NCBI RefSeq assembly: GCF_018860155.1
Contig: NZ_JAHKNI010000002.1
Location: 224,703-288,702 of the forward strand
Reading direction: 5' to 3'
Origin: Nocardia albiluteola
Lineage (GTDB): Bacteria; Actinomycetota; Actinomycetes; Mycobacteriales; Mycobacteriaceae
DNA: 64,000 nt
How positions within the stretch are numbered: position 1 is the first letter of the stretch; each line of letters begins with the position of its first letter. A program made the position numbers and the translations under genes. This document shows, in pieces, positions 10,314 through 20,100 of this stretch. The notes under the pieces were generated by a model. That model was not told the origin of the DNA. It saw only the letters and a list, made by a program, of their open reading frames with translations, and searched no databases.

Positions 10314-10634
10314 CTAGCTCGAGACCGCGACGACCAGCAGCGCGAACCAGGCCAGGGCGATCCCCACGGTGGCCCCGGCCAGCACCCATCGGACCACCGG
10401 AATCGAGCGCCAGCGCCAGGCCGTGGGCGTCGCACCCCCGACGGCGATCACGTTGACCGCCACCGACAGCGCCCAATGGACCTGTGCCAGTGCGGCTCCG
10501 AAGGAGTACACCGCCGCCGCGGTGAGCGCGGCCACCAGGGCGGCGACCGCGATGCCCGGCGCCCACGGCGTCGGTTCGGGGGCGGCGCCGGAGCGGGTGT
10601 CTCCAGGTGCGGGTGTGAGATGTGGCCCGGTCAT
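10314..10634 (-). CDS. DUF2537 membrane protein
   Basis: 106-residue integral membrane protein of the mycobacterial Rv0882 / DUF2537 type. After a polar 25-residue N-terminus come three hydrophobic helices (GIAVAALVAALTAAAVYSF; ALSVAVNVIAVGG; WVLAGATVGIALAWFALLVV). The start is fixed by the overlap with the upstream methyltransferase: its TGA (10631-10633) and this ATG (10634) form ATGA, so the two are translationally coupled. The same pair is adjacent in M. tuberculosis. Function unknown. Confidence 0.85.
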   Translation of the reverse strand: MTGPHLTPAPGDTRSGAAPEPTPWAPGIAVAALVAALTAAAVYSFGAALAQVHWALSVAVNVIAVGGATPTAWRWRSIPVVRWVLAGATVGIALAWFALLVVAVSS

Positions 10635-11437
10635 GAGGTGCATCGCACCCTTTCGTAGAAGGCCATCGCGGCGGCGGTGGCCACGTTGAGCGAATCGGTG
10701 CCCGGCGTCATCGGGATGCGGGCGCGAATATCGGTGGCGGACATGGCCTCTTCGGTCAGCCCCGGCCCCTCGGCGCCCAGCAGCAGCGCCACCCGCTCGC
10801 CGGTCATGGCCGCGGACAGCGTGGCCGCGGACGGATTCGGAGTCAGGGCAATGATCTGGAATCCCCGCTCGCGCAACGACTCCAGGCTACCGGGCCACTC
10901 GGGCAGGCGCGCGAACGGCACGCGCAGCACATGCCCCATCGACACCCGGACCGCGCGCCGGTACAGCGGGTCGGCGCAGCGGTCGCCGAACAGCACCGCA
11001 TCCGCACCCAATCCGGCGGCGTTGCGGAAGATCGATCCGATGTTCTCGTGATCGTTCACACCCTCGAGCACCACGACGGTGCGCGCGGACTCCAGCACCT
11101 CATCCAGGTTCGGTTCGGGCGGCCGTCGCGCCGCGGCCAGCACCCCGCGATTGAGATGGAAGCCGACCACCTCGGCCATCACCTCCGCGGTCGTGCGGTA
11201 GTACGGCACGTCCGTGCCCTCCAGATCGGCGGCCAGCTCCTCGTATCGCCGCGCCACCCCGAACAGCCCGAACGGCGTGAATCGCGAGGTCAGCATCCGC
11301 TGCACCACGACGACGCCCTCGGCGATCACCAGCCCCTCGCGTCCGGGCAGATCCGGCCGCCGATCCGCGGACTTGAGGTCCCGGAACCCGTCGACGCGGG
11401 GGTCCGCGGGGTCGTCGATATCGATCACTTCGGCCAC
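10631..11437 (-). CDS. SPOUT-family RNA 2'-O-methyltransferase (TrmH/SpoU)
   Basis: S-adenosylmethionine-dependent 2'-O-ribose methyltransferase of rRNA or tRNA; the precise target nucleoside cannot be read. 268 residues from the chosen start. The N-terminal substrate-binding domain begins near FRDLKSADRRPDL. The C-terminal trefoil-knot domain has all three SpoU motifs: EGVNDHENIGSIFRNA, LLGAEGPGL and IPMTPGTDSLNVATAAA. Close to mycobacterial Rv0881. Start is ambiguous: GTG 11437 (VAEVIDIDDP) matches family N-termini, and ATG 11470 would add 11 residues; neither has a clear ribosome binding site. Confidence 0.92.
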   Translation of the reverse strand: MAEVIDIDDPADPRVDGFRDLKSADRRPDLPGREGLVIAEGVVVVQRMLTSRFTPFGLFGVARRYEELAADLEGTDVPYYRTTAEVMAEVVGFHLNRGVLAAARRPPEPNLDEVLESARTVVVLEGVNDHENIGSIFRNAAGLGADAVLFGDRCADPLYRRAVRVSMGHVLRVPFARLPEWPGSLESLRERGFQIIALTPNPSAATLSAAMTGERVALLLGAEGPGLTEEAMSATDIRARIPMTPGTDSLNVATAAAMAFYERVRCTS

Positions 11438-11585
11438 GGACGCTATCTTGCCCTGTGCCCGATCCGGCATCCCCGGCCGTTCCCGCAGGCCGCGCCGCCT
11501 ACGCGGCCCTGTCGGGTTTCTGGTTTCGTCGGCAACGTTATGGTGAACAATCAAGTGGCTTTATCCATCGAACGGAAGAGGACGC

Positions 11586-11945
11586 ATGACCAAGCCTGAA
11601 ATCGAGTTCCAGGACGGCCCCGCGCCCACCACGCTGGTGATCAAGGACCTCGTCGAGGGCGAGGGCAAGGAGGCCGTGCCGGGTGGCACGGTCGAGGTGC
11701 ACTACGTGGGTGTGGAATACGACACCGGCGAGGAATTCGACTCGTCCTGGAACCGCGGAGAGTCCATTACCTTCCCGCTGCGAGGTCTGATCCAGGGCTG
11801 GCAGGAGGGCATCCCCGGCATGAAGGTCGGCGGTCGCCGTCAGCTGACCATCCCGCCGGCGCTGGCCTACGGCGCCGCGGGCTCGGGCCACCAGCTGTCG
11901 GGCAAGACCCTGGTCTTCGTCATCGACCTGCTGAACGCCAACTAG
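11586..11945 (+). CDS. FKBP-type peptidyl-prolyl cis-trans isomerase
   Basis: Single-domain cytosolic FKBP, 119 residues, catalysing proline isomerisation. Family elements seen are VEVHYVGVEYDTGEEFDSS, the active-site loop GWQEGIPGMKVGGRRQLTIP and PALAYGAAGSGHQLSGKTLVFVIDLL. GGAAGAGGA-like purines ending 4-5 bases upstream (gaagaggac) support ATG 11586. A monocistronic unit divergent from trmH and convergent with prrB, with a shared hairpin between. Confidence 0.95.
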   Translation: MTKPEIEFQDGPAPTTLVIKDLVEGEGKEAVPGGTVEVHYVGVEYDTGEEFDSSWNRGESITFPLRGLIQGWQEGIPGMKVGGRRQLTIPPALAYGAAGSGHQLSGKTLVFVIDLLNAN

Positions 11946-11959
11946 GCATCGGCGCCACC

Positions 11960-11995
11960 GGCCGACCTCGACCTGAACACCGGGCGAGGCCGGCC
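11960..11995. terminator. bidirectional hairpin between FKBP gene and prrB
   Basis: GGCCGACCTCG (11960-11970) pairs with CGAGGCCGGCC (11985-11995) with one mismatch and a 14-base loop, placed between the two convergent stops. Confidence 0.65.
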
Positions 11996-12006
11996 CCTCG
12001 ACGCGA

Positions 12007-13389
12007 CTATCGCGGCGGCAGCTCCAGGACCAGCCGCACCCCGCCCAGCTCGCTGTCCTCGAAATAGGCTCGCCCGCCGTGCAGTTGGGCCTGCTGGGCG
12101 ACCAGCGCCAGGCCCAGTCCCGAGCCGCTCTTGGTGGCCTCGCTGCCGCGGATGAAGCGCTCGAACACCATCTCGCGCTCGGCGGCGGGAATGCCGCGGC
12201 CGTTGTCGTCGACCGCGATCACGATCGTGCGATCGGCGCCGCGATGCGCCGACACCCGCGCCTGGGTCGCCCCGCCGTGCTTGAACGAATTGGTCAGCGC
12301 GTTGTCCACGGCCAGCCGGAGCCCCGTCGGCAAACCGCGGGTGATCAGCTCCGCGTCGGTATCGATGCGCACGGTCAGCGCCGGGAAGTGCCGCATCGCG
12401 TCATGGGCGGACTGGTCGACCAGGTCGGCGATGTCGGTCTCGACGTGATCGCCCTCGTTGGTGAGCTCGCCCGCGGCCAGGCGCTCCAGCGCGGCCAGCG
12501 TCGCCTCCACCCGGCTCTCGCTGCGCTGCAGGTCGGCCAGGATCTCTGCGCGCTGGTTCGCGTCCAGGTCCAGGGTGCGCAACACCTCGATGTCGGTGCG
12601 CATGGCGGTCAGCGGGGTGCGCAGCTCGTGGGCGGAGACCGCGGCGAAATCGCGGGCGGTGTCGAGCGCCGCGGCCGTCTCGGCCTGGGCCTTGCGCACC
12701 CGTTCCAGCAGCGAGTTCACCGCCTCGGCGAGCTGCTCGGCCTCGCGCACCCCCGAGCCGTCCACCGGCGCCTCCGACTCGCCGGTGCCGCTGTGCTCGC
12801 CGACCTGCCGGGTCAGGTCCACGATCGGGCGCACCGCCCGGCCGCCGAACACCCAGCCCAGCCCGGCCGCGGCGACCATCGCCAGCGCTGCGGCGGACAG
12901 CACCCAGCGCCGCTGTTCGCTGGTCGCGTGATAGGAGTCGGTGAGCGGAATGCCCATCGACACCACCCGGCCCTGCGGCTGGTTCACGGTCGTGGTCAGC
13001 ACCCGATAGGGCGTGTCGTCGAGGGTGACGGTGTGCGAGCCCGGATCCAGCTGCGGCAGCTGGACCGTGGTCGAGGCGTTCAGCGCGCCGTTGCTCTCCC
13101 GGATGGTGATCGCCAGATCCCGGTTCGAGTTGACCAGCGACAGCACACCGACCGCGATCACCGGCTGCATCAGCACGATCCGCGAGGCGACGGTCAGCTC
13201 CTGGTCGGCCTGGGCCAGGTTGTTGCGGTTGATCGCGAGCACGGACAGCCAGCCCAGCAGCACCGTGAGGATGATCGCGCCCAGCGCCGCCGCCGCGGCG
13301 ACCCGGGTGCGCAGGGAGAACGAGCGGCGACGGGGACGGCGAGCCGGCGGAGCTTGCGGAGCCGGCGGGGTGGGTAGGCGCTGTCTCAT
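12007..13389 (-). CDS. prrB: sensor histidine kinase PrrB
   Basis: Membrane sensor kinase of the PrrAB system. 460 residues: transmembrane helix 1 (about 31-55), extracytoplasmic sensor of about 105 residues, helix 2 (about 162-183), HAMP, HisKA with phospho-histidine in [16 protein letters not shown] (H254), and HATPase_c with N-box [13 protein letters not shown]1 DDNGRGIP and G2 [18 protein letters not shown]. The kinase half matches mycobacterial PrrB (Rv0902c) almost word for word, while the sensor domain differs more. ATG 13389 overlaps the prrA stop as ATGA, so synthesis is coupled to the regulator. The signal is unknown. Confidence 0.93.
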   Translation of the reverse strand: MRQRLPTPPAPQAPPARRPRRRSFSLRTRVAAAAALGAIILTVLLGWLSVLAINRNNLAQADQELTVASRIVLMQPVIAVGVLSLVNSNRDLAITIRESNGALNASTTVQLPQLDPGSHTVTLDDTPYRVLTTTVNQPQGRVVSMGIPLTDSYHATSEQRRWVLSAAALAMVAAAGLGWVFGGRAVRPIVDLTRQVGEHSGTGESEAPVDGSGVREAEQLAEAVNSLLERVRKAQAETAAALDTARDFAAVSAHELRTPLTAMRTDIEVLRTLDLDANQRAEILADLQRSESRVEATLAALERLAAGELTNEGDHVETDIADLVDQSAHDAMRHFPALTVRIDTDAELITRGLPTGLRLAVDNALTNSFKHGGATQARVSAHRGADRTIVIAVDDNGRGIPAAEREMVFERFIRGSEATKSGSGLGLALVAQQAQLHGGRAYFEDSELGGVRLVLELPPR

Positions 13390-14108
13390 TTGGGGGTCCG
13401 CAGCACGAAGCCGACGCCGCGGATGGTGTGCAGCATGCGCGGGGTGCCGTCGGCCTCGAGCTTGCGCCGCAGATAGCCGACGAAGACATCGACGACGTTG
13501 GTGTCGGCGGCGAAGTCGTAGCCCCACACCAGCTCCAGTAGTCGTTCTCGGCTCAGTACCACCCCGGCATTACGGGCCAGCGTCGAAAGAAGTTCGAATT
13601 CCCGCTTGGTGAGCTCGATTTCGCGGCCGTTCAGCAGCGCGCGATAGCCGGCCTCGTCGATCTCCAAGGGGCCCACCGCGATCGCGCCCGGCAGTGCCGG
13701 GGCCGCGGTGTCGGTGCGGCGCAACAGCGCCCGGATCCTGGCGACCAGCTCGGCCAGCACGAACGGCTTCACCAGATAGTCGTCGGCCCCCGATTCCAAC
13801 CCGGCGATCCGGTCGTCGACCGAATTGCGCGCGGACAGCACGCAGATCGGTACCTCGTTGCCCATCGCCCGCAACGCCGTGACGACGCCGGCACCGTCGA
13901 GCACCGGCATATTCATGTCCAGTACGAGCGCATCCGGGGACTGTTCGGTCACGCAGCGCAGCGCGTCGGCCCCGTCGCGGGCGATCACCACCCGGAACCC
14001 GGACAGCCGCAGCCCGCGCTCGACCGACGCCAGCAGATCCTCGTCGTCGTCGACCAGCAGGACGGTCGGAATAGTGCCACGCTCGCTCGTCACGACTTCA
14101 TTCTGCAC
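13386..14108 (-). CDS. prrA: OmpR-family response regulator PrrA
   Basis: DNA-binding partner of PrrB. 240 residues: receiver domain with acidic pair DDD near 20-22, phospho-acceptor in [12 protein letters not shown] (D64), switch lysine in DDYLVKPF, then a winged-helix Trans_reg_C domain ending [42 protein letters not shown] is a PrrA signature. In mycobacteria PrrA is essential or near-essential and controls respiration and nitrogen responses; a similar role here is inference. Start GTG 14108; a downstream GTG (14093) is an alternative. The leader carries a small perfect hairpin. Confidence 0.93.
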   Translation of the reverse strand: MQNEVVTSERGTIPTVLLVDDDEDLLASVERGLRLSGFRVVIARDGADALRCVTEQSPDALVLDMNMPVLDGAGVVTALRAMGNEVPICVLSARNSVDDRIAGLESGADDYLVKPFVLAELVARIRALLRRTDTAAPALPGAIAVGPLEIDEAGYRALLNGREIELTKREFELLSTLARNAGVVLSRERLLELVWGYDFAADTNVVDVFVGYLRRKLEADGTPRMLHTIRGVGFVLRTPK

Positions 14109-14125
14109 AGCGAAGCCGTCCAGCC

Positions 14126-14141
14126 GGAGCGTTGGCGCTCC
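14126..14141 (-). promoter_or_regulatory. perfect dyad in the prrA leader
   Basis: GGAGCG-TTGG-CGCTCC, a 6-bp perfect dyad with a 4-base loop, 18 bases upstream of the prrA start. It could be an RNA hairpin limiting translation or a protein operator; position is all that supports this. Confidence 0.4.
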
Positions 14142-14162
14142 AGGCGTGCCGATCGGTGGTTA

Positions 14163-14191
14163 TTCCCACCCGTCGTGGTGGCGGGTGGGAA
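14163..14191 (-). terminator. terminator of the hemophore-like gene
   Basis: Perfect 10-bp stem TTCCCACCCG / CGGGTGGGAA with a 9-base loop, 15 bases past the stop codon of the upstream gene and before the prrA promoter region. Confidence 0.8.
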
Positions 14192-14206
14192 CGACACAGC
14201 GGCGGT

Positions 14207-14593
14207 TCAGTAGTTGTGGCAGGAGTCCGCGACGGCCTGGATGGTTTGCTGCATGCTGCCGGCCTGCGGGGAGTTCTGGGCCTGCTGCTTGGCCTCGGGA
14301 TGCTGGGCGAGGTACTGCTGCACCTCGGCCTTGCGCTGGGCGGGCGGCTGGTCGAACTGCTGCTTCAGCATCGCCTTCTGGCTCGGGTTGGCGTCCAGCA
14401 TCTGGGCCAGCTGGGGGTCCTTGGCGTGCAGCGCGCGGTCGACCTGATCGAAACTGCAGGTCGAGTTCAGCAGCGGCGCCATGAGATCGGTGGGGTCGGC
14501 GGCGGCGACACCGGGGAAGAGCAGGGCGGCGGCAACCGCCAGGCCGCCCGCGGCGGCGACGGTACCGGCGAGGCGGGAACGCAGGGTGGTCAT
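14207..14593 (-). CDS. secreted hemophore-related protein
   Basis: 128-residue exported protein of the mycobacterial hemophore-related class (Rv0203 / Rv1174c type). A signal peptide (about 1-32, ending GVAAA-DP) is followed by a small all-helical domain. That domain has NSTCSFDQVDRALHAKDP, a central QKAMLKQQFDQPPAQRKAEV helix and a C-terminal cysteine in VADSCHNY that probably pairs with the first one. Rv0203 carries haem across the mycobacterial cell wall; haem binding here is inferred from family resemblance only. Lies between prpE and its own terminator on the minus strand, 63 bases after the prpE stop. Confidence 0.82.
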   Translation of the reverse strand: MTTLRSRLAGTVAAAGGLAVAAALLFPGVAAADPTDLMAPLLNSTCSFDQVDRALHAKDPQLAQMLDANPSQKAMLKQQFDQPPAQRKAEVQQYLAQHPEAKQQAQNSPQAGSMQQTIQAVADSCHNY

Positions 14594-14656
14594 GGTCTCG
14601 AATCTATGCGCCGGATCTGGGACCGCTGTGAACCGATCCTGAGAAGATTATGAAGA

Positions 14657-16783
14657 TTATGAGGAGGGGCCGTTGTGGGCCCGGGAGTCGGCGGGCGCGT
14701 GGTCGGGATGCTCACCGACGATGATCTGATCGGCGATCGCGACCAGCACCGCCGGATCCTCGATCGTGGCGGGCATCTCCCAGGCATCCCCGGCCATGAT
14801 CTGCCGCATGGTCTTGCGCAGGATCTTGCCCGAGCGGGTCTTGGGCAGCGCCTGCACGACGACCACGTCGTGCAGGGTGGCAATGGCGCCGATCTGCCCG
14901 CGCACCCGCTCGATCAGCTCGGCCCGCAGTTGCTCGAAGGGGATCGCGACGGTCTCGCCCGCGGAGTCGGCCTTGAGCACCACGTAGGCGATCGGCAGCT
15001 GCCCCTTGAGTTCGTCGGGGACGCCGATGACCGCGCACTCGGCCACCGCGGGATGGCCGGCGACGGCGGCCTCGATACCGCCCGCCGAGAGACGGTGCCC
15101 GGCCATGTTGATCACGTCGTCGCTGCGGCCGAGCACGTACAGGTAGCCGTCCTCGTCGAAGTAGCCGGAGTCGCCGGTCAGGAAGTGGCCCGGGAAGGCC
15201 GAGAGGTATGAGCGGACGAAGCGGTCGTCGTCGCCCCACAGCCCGGTCAGCGTGCCGGGCGGCAGCGGCAGCCCGATGACGATGTTGCCCTCGGTGCCCG
15301 GGGCGACCGCGTCACCCTCGTAGTCCAGCACCCGCAGCCGGTAGCCGGGCACCGGCAGCGAGGCCGAACCGGTCTTGATCGGAAGTTCCTGCAGGCCCAG
15401 CGGATCCGCGCAGATCGGCCACCCGGTCTCGGTCTGCCACCAGTGGTCGACCACCGGGCAGTCCGGGTGGTCGGCCAGCAGCACGTCGCGGGCCCACTCC
15501 AGGGTGGCCGGATCCAGCCGCTCGCCCGCGCAGAACAGCGCGCGCAGGGTCGACAGGTCGTGACGGTGGGCGGTGGCGGCCTCGGGATCGGCGCGCCGGA
15601 TGGCGCGCAGCGCTGTGGGTGCGGTGAACATCACATGCACCCGATACTGCTCGACCAGCCGCCAGTAGGCCCCGGCGTCCGGGGTGCCGATCGGCTTGCC
15701 CTCGTACAGCACGGTCGTCGCGCCGATCAGCAGCGGCGCGTAGACGATGTACGAGTGCCCGACCACCCAGCCGATATCGGAGGTCGTGAGCATCACCTGA
15801 CCGGGGGCCATGTCGTAGATGTAGCGCATCGACCAGGCCAGCGCGACGGCGTGGCCGCCGTTGTCGCGCACCACGCCCTTGGGCCGTCCGGTGGTACCGG
15901 AGGTGTAGAGGATATAGAGGGGGTCGGTGGCCGCGACCGGCACCGGATCGGCCGGTTCCGCGTCTAGCACCATGTCTTCCCAGTCCAGCCACTGCGCCGC
16001 GACGCTGTCCGCCGATCCGGGCAGATGATCCGTCGCGGCCTGCGGGGCGGCGAAGCGCAGCGCCGGGAATCCGGACCGCTGCTTGACCACCACGTGTCGC
16101 GGCGCGACCGTATCGGCCAGATCGAGCGCGTCCAGCACGATCGGCGGATATTCGATGCGCCGGCCCGGCTCCAGACCGCCCGAGGCCGTGACGATCAGGA
16201 CGGGTTCGGCATCGTCGATGCGGGCGGCCAGCTCATGTGCGGCGAATCCGCCGAACACCACCGAGTGGACCGCGCCGATGCGGGCGCAGGCCAGCATCGC
16301 GATGACGGCCTCGGGGATCATCGGCATATAGATGACGACCCGGTCCCCGGTGCGCACCCCCAGCCGCAGCATCGCACCGGCAAACGTCGCGACCTCCGCC
16401 AGTAGTTCCGCGTAGGTGTAGACAAGTGTGGCGCCCGTCATAGCGGAGTCATATATTAGGGCGGGCTGATCGGCGCGACCCCCGGCCGCATCACCCGCGA
16501 AAGCGCGCGAGGGTTCCGAGTCCGTATCGAAGTGATCACGGCTCGAGACATTCGCCGTAGAGGGCCCTTTCGGTGTGATATCGCGCACATGTCGATCAAG
16601 TGCGTTGTAGGAGGTGTTCAAGCGAGCGTCCGGGAACCAGCGGGCCACCGGCCGGGCGGCCCCGTCGAGGACCTGAGTGGGTGGAACATCCCAGCTGATG
16701 GCCTCTGCGGCCGCGCCCCAGAAGTCCGACGGGTCGACCAGGCTCGTCTGGTAGGTAGGCCGGTACTCCTGCTTCGCGTTCAA
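14657..16783 (-). CDS. prpE: propionyl-CoA synthetase
   Basis: AMP-forming acyl-CoA synthetase activating propionate (ANL superfamily). 708 residues against about 625-635 usually. The N-terminal ACAS_N segment (SDFWGAAAEAISWDVPPTQVLD) and YNALDRHV are typical PrpE. The adenylation motif YTSGTTGRPKGVVRDNGG, VDHWWQTETGWPI and the acetylatable catalytic lysine in LPKTRSGKILRK are intact. Residues 67-102 form a polar insertion absent from PrpE proteins I know. Start is TTG 16783, preceded by GGGAG 8 bases upstream. Propionyl-CoA made here could feed carboxylation or the methylcitrate route; accD3 and citA lie in the same window. Confidence 0.9.
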   Translation of the reverse strand: MNAKQEYRPTYQTSLVDPSDFWGAAAEAISWDVPPTQVLDGAARPVARWFPDARLNTSYNALDRHVRDITPKGPSTANVSSRDHFDTDSEPSRAFAGDAAGGRADQPALIYDSAMTGATLVYTYAELLAEVATFAGAMLRLGVRTGDRVVIYMPMIPEAVIAMLACARIGAVHSVVFGGFAAHELAARIDDAEPVLIVTASGGLEPGRRIEYPPIVLDALDLADTVAPRHVVVKQRSGFPALRFAAPQAATDHLPGSADSVAAQWLDWEDMVLDAEPADPVPVAATDPLYILYTSGTTGRPKGVVRDNGGHAVALAWSMRYIYDMAPGQVMLTTSDIGWVVGHSYIVYAPLLIGATTVLYEGKPIGTPDAGAYWRLVEQYRVHVMFTAPTALRAIRRADPEAATAHRHDLSTLRALFCAGERLDPATLEWARDVLLADHPDCPVVDHWWQTETGWPICADPLGLQELPIKTGSASLPVPGYRLRVLDYEGDAVAPGTEGNIVIGLPLPPGTLTGLWGDDDRFVRSYLSAFPGHFLTGDSGYFDEDGYLYVLGRSDDVINMAGHRLSAGGIEAAVAGHPAVAECAVIGVPDELKGQLPIAYVVLKADSAGETVAIPFEQLRAELIERVRGQIGAIATLHDVVVVQALPKTRSGKILRKTMRQIMAGDAWEMPATIEDPAVLVAIADQIIVGEHPDHAPADSRAHNGPSS

Positions 16784-17101
16784 CCGTGTGACTCCCTGCT
16801 GCGCCTCGATGCCCGCCTCGATAGATCAGCCTGATTGTGGCAGACTTCACGCGACGTCCGGGCGGCCGCCGCGACCTTTGATTTTGTCTGGAACAGGCAG
16901 GTCAGTGGGCGGAGGTTGCCAAGAGGTCACACAAGAAGTTATTGATCCGTTAGAATCGCATGTCACATGTTTCGGCCGTCAAGGTCGCAATTTCACGGCC
17001 TACCGCAGTTCTCGGCCCGCTGTGCCAGACGAGCTCAGCCATGCGATCGTGGAGGCTCGCTGATGGCGCATGGCTGGGGCCAGTTTGGAAAGTGAGTGGA
17101 G
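16784..17101. other. divergent promoter region, prpE / conservon
   Basis: 318 bases without a gene. A TAGAAT hexamer at 16951-16956 in an AT-rich stretch is the best -10 candidate for the conservon, which would leave a leader of about 140 bases. No clear -35 and no conserved riboswitch fold was recognised. Confidence 0.4.
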
Positions 17102-20100
17102 ATGCGTGACGCCGCTAGGTCCGGCAACAAGCGTTGGGCGCTTAGCAACTGGGACCTGCGCTGGAAGGTTACGGCAGTCCTTGCCGTCCCCCTCCTCGTC
17201 TCCGTGGTGCTCGGGGCGTCCAGGATCGCGGCGCAGTTCAGTGATTCGAGCCAGCTCGATGCCGCGGCCACCGAGGTCCAGGCGATTCCGGCCGTCACCG
17301 GCCTGAGTGCCGCATCGGCGGTGGTGTCCAGCGAGCAGATGGTCGAGTTGAGTCCGACCCAGTCGATGGTGCAGGACGCCGACCTCACCCAGCTGGACAA
17401 CGCGCTGACCGCCGCCCAGAAGGCGGCCTCGAAGCTGGACGGGGTGCCTGGCGGCCGGGCGGCCATCGACGGCATGATCAATGGGGCCAAGGCCGTGCGA
17501 GCGGGCGGCAACACCCCCTCGGCCACCGTGCAGGCCTCCATCGACCAGGAGGAGGCGATCCGGCAGGCCAGCGTCAAGACCACCGAGGCGATCACCTCGA
17601 CGGTCGCCGACCAGGGCGTCGAGGCGGCCAAGCTGCGGTTGGTCGACTCGCTGAATACCCGCGCGGTGATGGTCTCCGAGGCCGCGGGCATGGCCCAGGC
17701 GCTGCGCGGGGACACCAAGGGCGGAGTGCAGGCATTCCTGGTCGCGGCCAGCACCGAGCGGCAGATGCTGGGCATTCTGGCGCACCGCTTCCCGGACGGC
17801 GATCCGATCATCGCCCAGCTGTCCCAGTGGGTGAACAACCGGATCCAGCTCGCCAGCGGTCCGCAGGTGGCTGCGGGGCAGATCCCGATCCAGGACCTGC
17901 GGCAGTCGGTGCTGGACAGCCTGAACAACTATCAGAATGTCGTGAACAAGGCGAGTAACGACATCATCAGCCGGGTCAACACCCTCGCCGACAACGCCCG
18001 CACCGGCGCGATCCGCTACGCCGCGATCGTCATCGTCACCATCATGGCGGCGCTGTTGCTCGCGGTCGTCATCGCGCGGTCGTTGATCGTGCCGCTGCGC
18101 AAGCTGCGCCTGGCCGCCCTGCGCGTCGCCGAGCACGACCTCGGTCACGAGGTGGCGCGCCTGCGCGATGGCGCCAGCCCCGAGGACGTGCCGCTCGAGC
18201 CGATGCCGGTGCACAGCGAGGAGGAGGTCGGCCAGCTCGCCCGCGCCGTCGACGACATCCACGGCCAGGCGCTGCGCCTGGCCGCCGACCAGGCCTCGAT
18301 GCGTTCCCAGGTCAACGACATGTTCGAGACCCTGGCACGCCGCTCGAAGTCCCTCGTCGACCATCAGCTCTCGCTCATCGAGGCGATGGAGTACGACGAG
18401 AAGGACCCGCGCCTGCTGGAAAACCTCTTCCGGCTCGACCACCTTGCCGCTCGTATGCGCCGCAACGGCGACAACCTGCTGATTCTGGCCGGTACCCGGC
18501 AGCGGCGCGGCAAGTCCGCGCCGGTCGAGATCGCCGACGTGCTGCGCGCGGCCATCTCCGAGGTGGAGGACTACGAACGGGTGAAGCTGGGCGCCACCCC
18601 GCGCGGCGCCATCACCGAACCGGCGGCCTCGGACCTCGCGCACCTGTTCGCCGAGCTCCTGGACAACGCGCTGCGAGCCTCGCCGCCCGAGACCGACGTC
18701 AAGTTCACCTTTGCCCAGGCCCACGATCAGGGCCTGTTGGTCGAGGTCGCGGACCGCGGTATCGGTATGCCCCCGACCGAGATGGCCGATATCAACCGGC
18801 GCCTCGAGACCTCCGCCGAGGTCGGCCCCGACACCGCGCGCCACATGGGCCTGTTCGTGGTCGGCCGACTGGCCGAGCGGCACGGCCTCACCGTGCGGCT
18901 GCGGCCCACCTTCGACACGGCCCGGGATCCCGGCGTGACGGTGGTGGTGCACCTGCCCAAGCCGATCATCGTGGCGCCGGTCGGCGGCACCGTGTCGGTG
19001 CCGGCGCAGTCCAGCACGTCGCAGCCGATTCCGGTGCAGCAGCCCAGCCTCGCCACGGCGATGCAGACGCGCGCGGTGACCCGCACCGCCGGCGGCAACA
19101 TGATGGTGACCGTCGATCCCGGTCTGAGCGGGCCGATCTCAGCAGATGCGGACGAACGTGCCGCGCTTGTCGACGCCCCCGTGGACGATGTCGCGGGCAA
19201 CGGCGTCATCGGGCTGAGCCGTGGTGGTGCGGGTATAAGGGATACGGTCCCGCCGCAGCGCCAGTCCGGTCCGGGCGGCCTGCCGCAGCGCCAGCCGGGC
19301 ACCGCGGTCCCCGGCGGCCTGCCCCAGCGTCAGCCGGGCACGAACGGGCCCACCGTGCGCCACGGCCTCGCGGAGAGCGGCTCGGGCGGGCTGCCACAGC
19401 GTGAACCCGGTGCGAACGGCCCACAGGCGCCGGCCTCCCAGCCGGGCGCGAATCTGCCGCAGCGTTCCTCCGGTGGCCTCGTGCAGCCGCAGGCGAACCT
19501 CGCGGCCAGCATGCTCAAGCGTCAGCCGGGCGCGGCCGGTCAGCCGCCGCGGCCGGGCAACACCGGCGGTCTGCCGCAGCGTTCGCGGAGCGAGGGGCTG
19601 CCCTCGCGTGAACCGGGTGCGGGCGGCCCGCCGCCACGCGAGCCCGGTGCCGGTGGGCTGCCCCGGCGTGGCCTGGGCGCCGCGGGTCTGCCGCGGCGTG
19701 GTGGTCCCGCGGGCCCCGGCGGTCAGCCGGAGCGTCCGGCCGCCGCGCGGCCGCCGCAGGACGCGGTGCCGCCGCAGCGGGAGTCCGGTGCGAACGGGCT
19801 GCCGCAGCGTGGGTCCGGTGGTCTGCCGCAGCGTGATTCGGCGGCCAACGGTCTGCCGCAGCGCGGTGACACCCCGGGCAACGGCCTGCCGCAGCGTGAG
19901 GGTGGATTGCCGCAGCGCGGTGACACCGCGGGCAACGGCCTGCCCCAGCGTGATGCCGGGAACGGCCTGCCGAAGCGCGATGCGCTCAGTGGTGGTCTGC
20001 CGCAGCGTGACTCCGGCGGTCTGCCGCCCCGGGATTCCGATGACGGTCTGTCGCAGCGGGATCCGTTGAGTGGTGGCCTGCCGCAGCGTGACTCGGGAGG

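Noticed and set aside
17000..18952. Long minus-strand frame (650 codons) opposite the conservon kinase
   Set aside because: Shadow of high-GC third positions. The plus strand carries recognisable sensor and ATPase domains; the antisense product has no family features.
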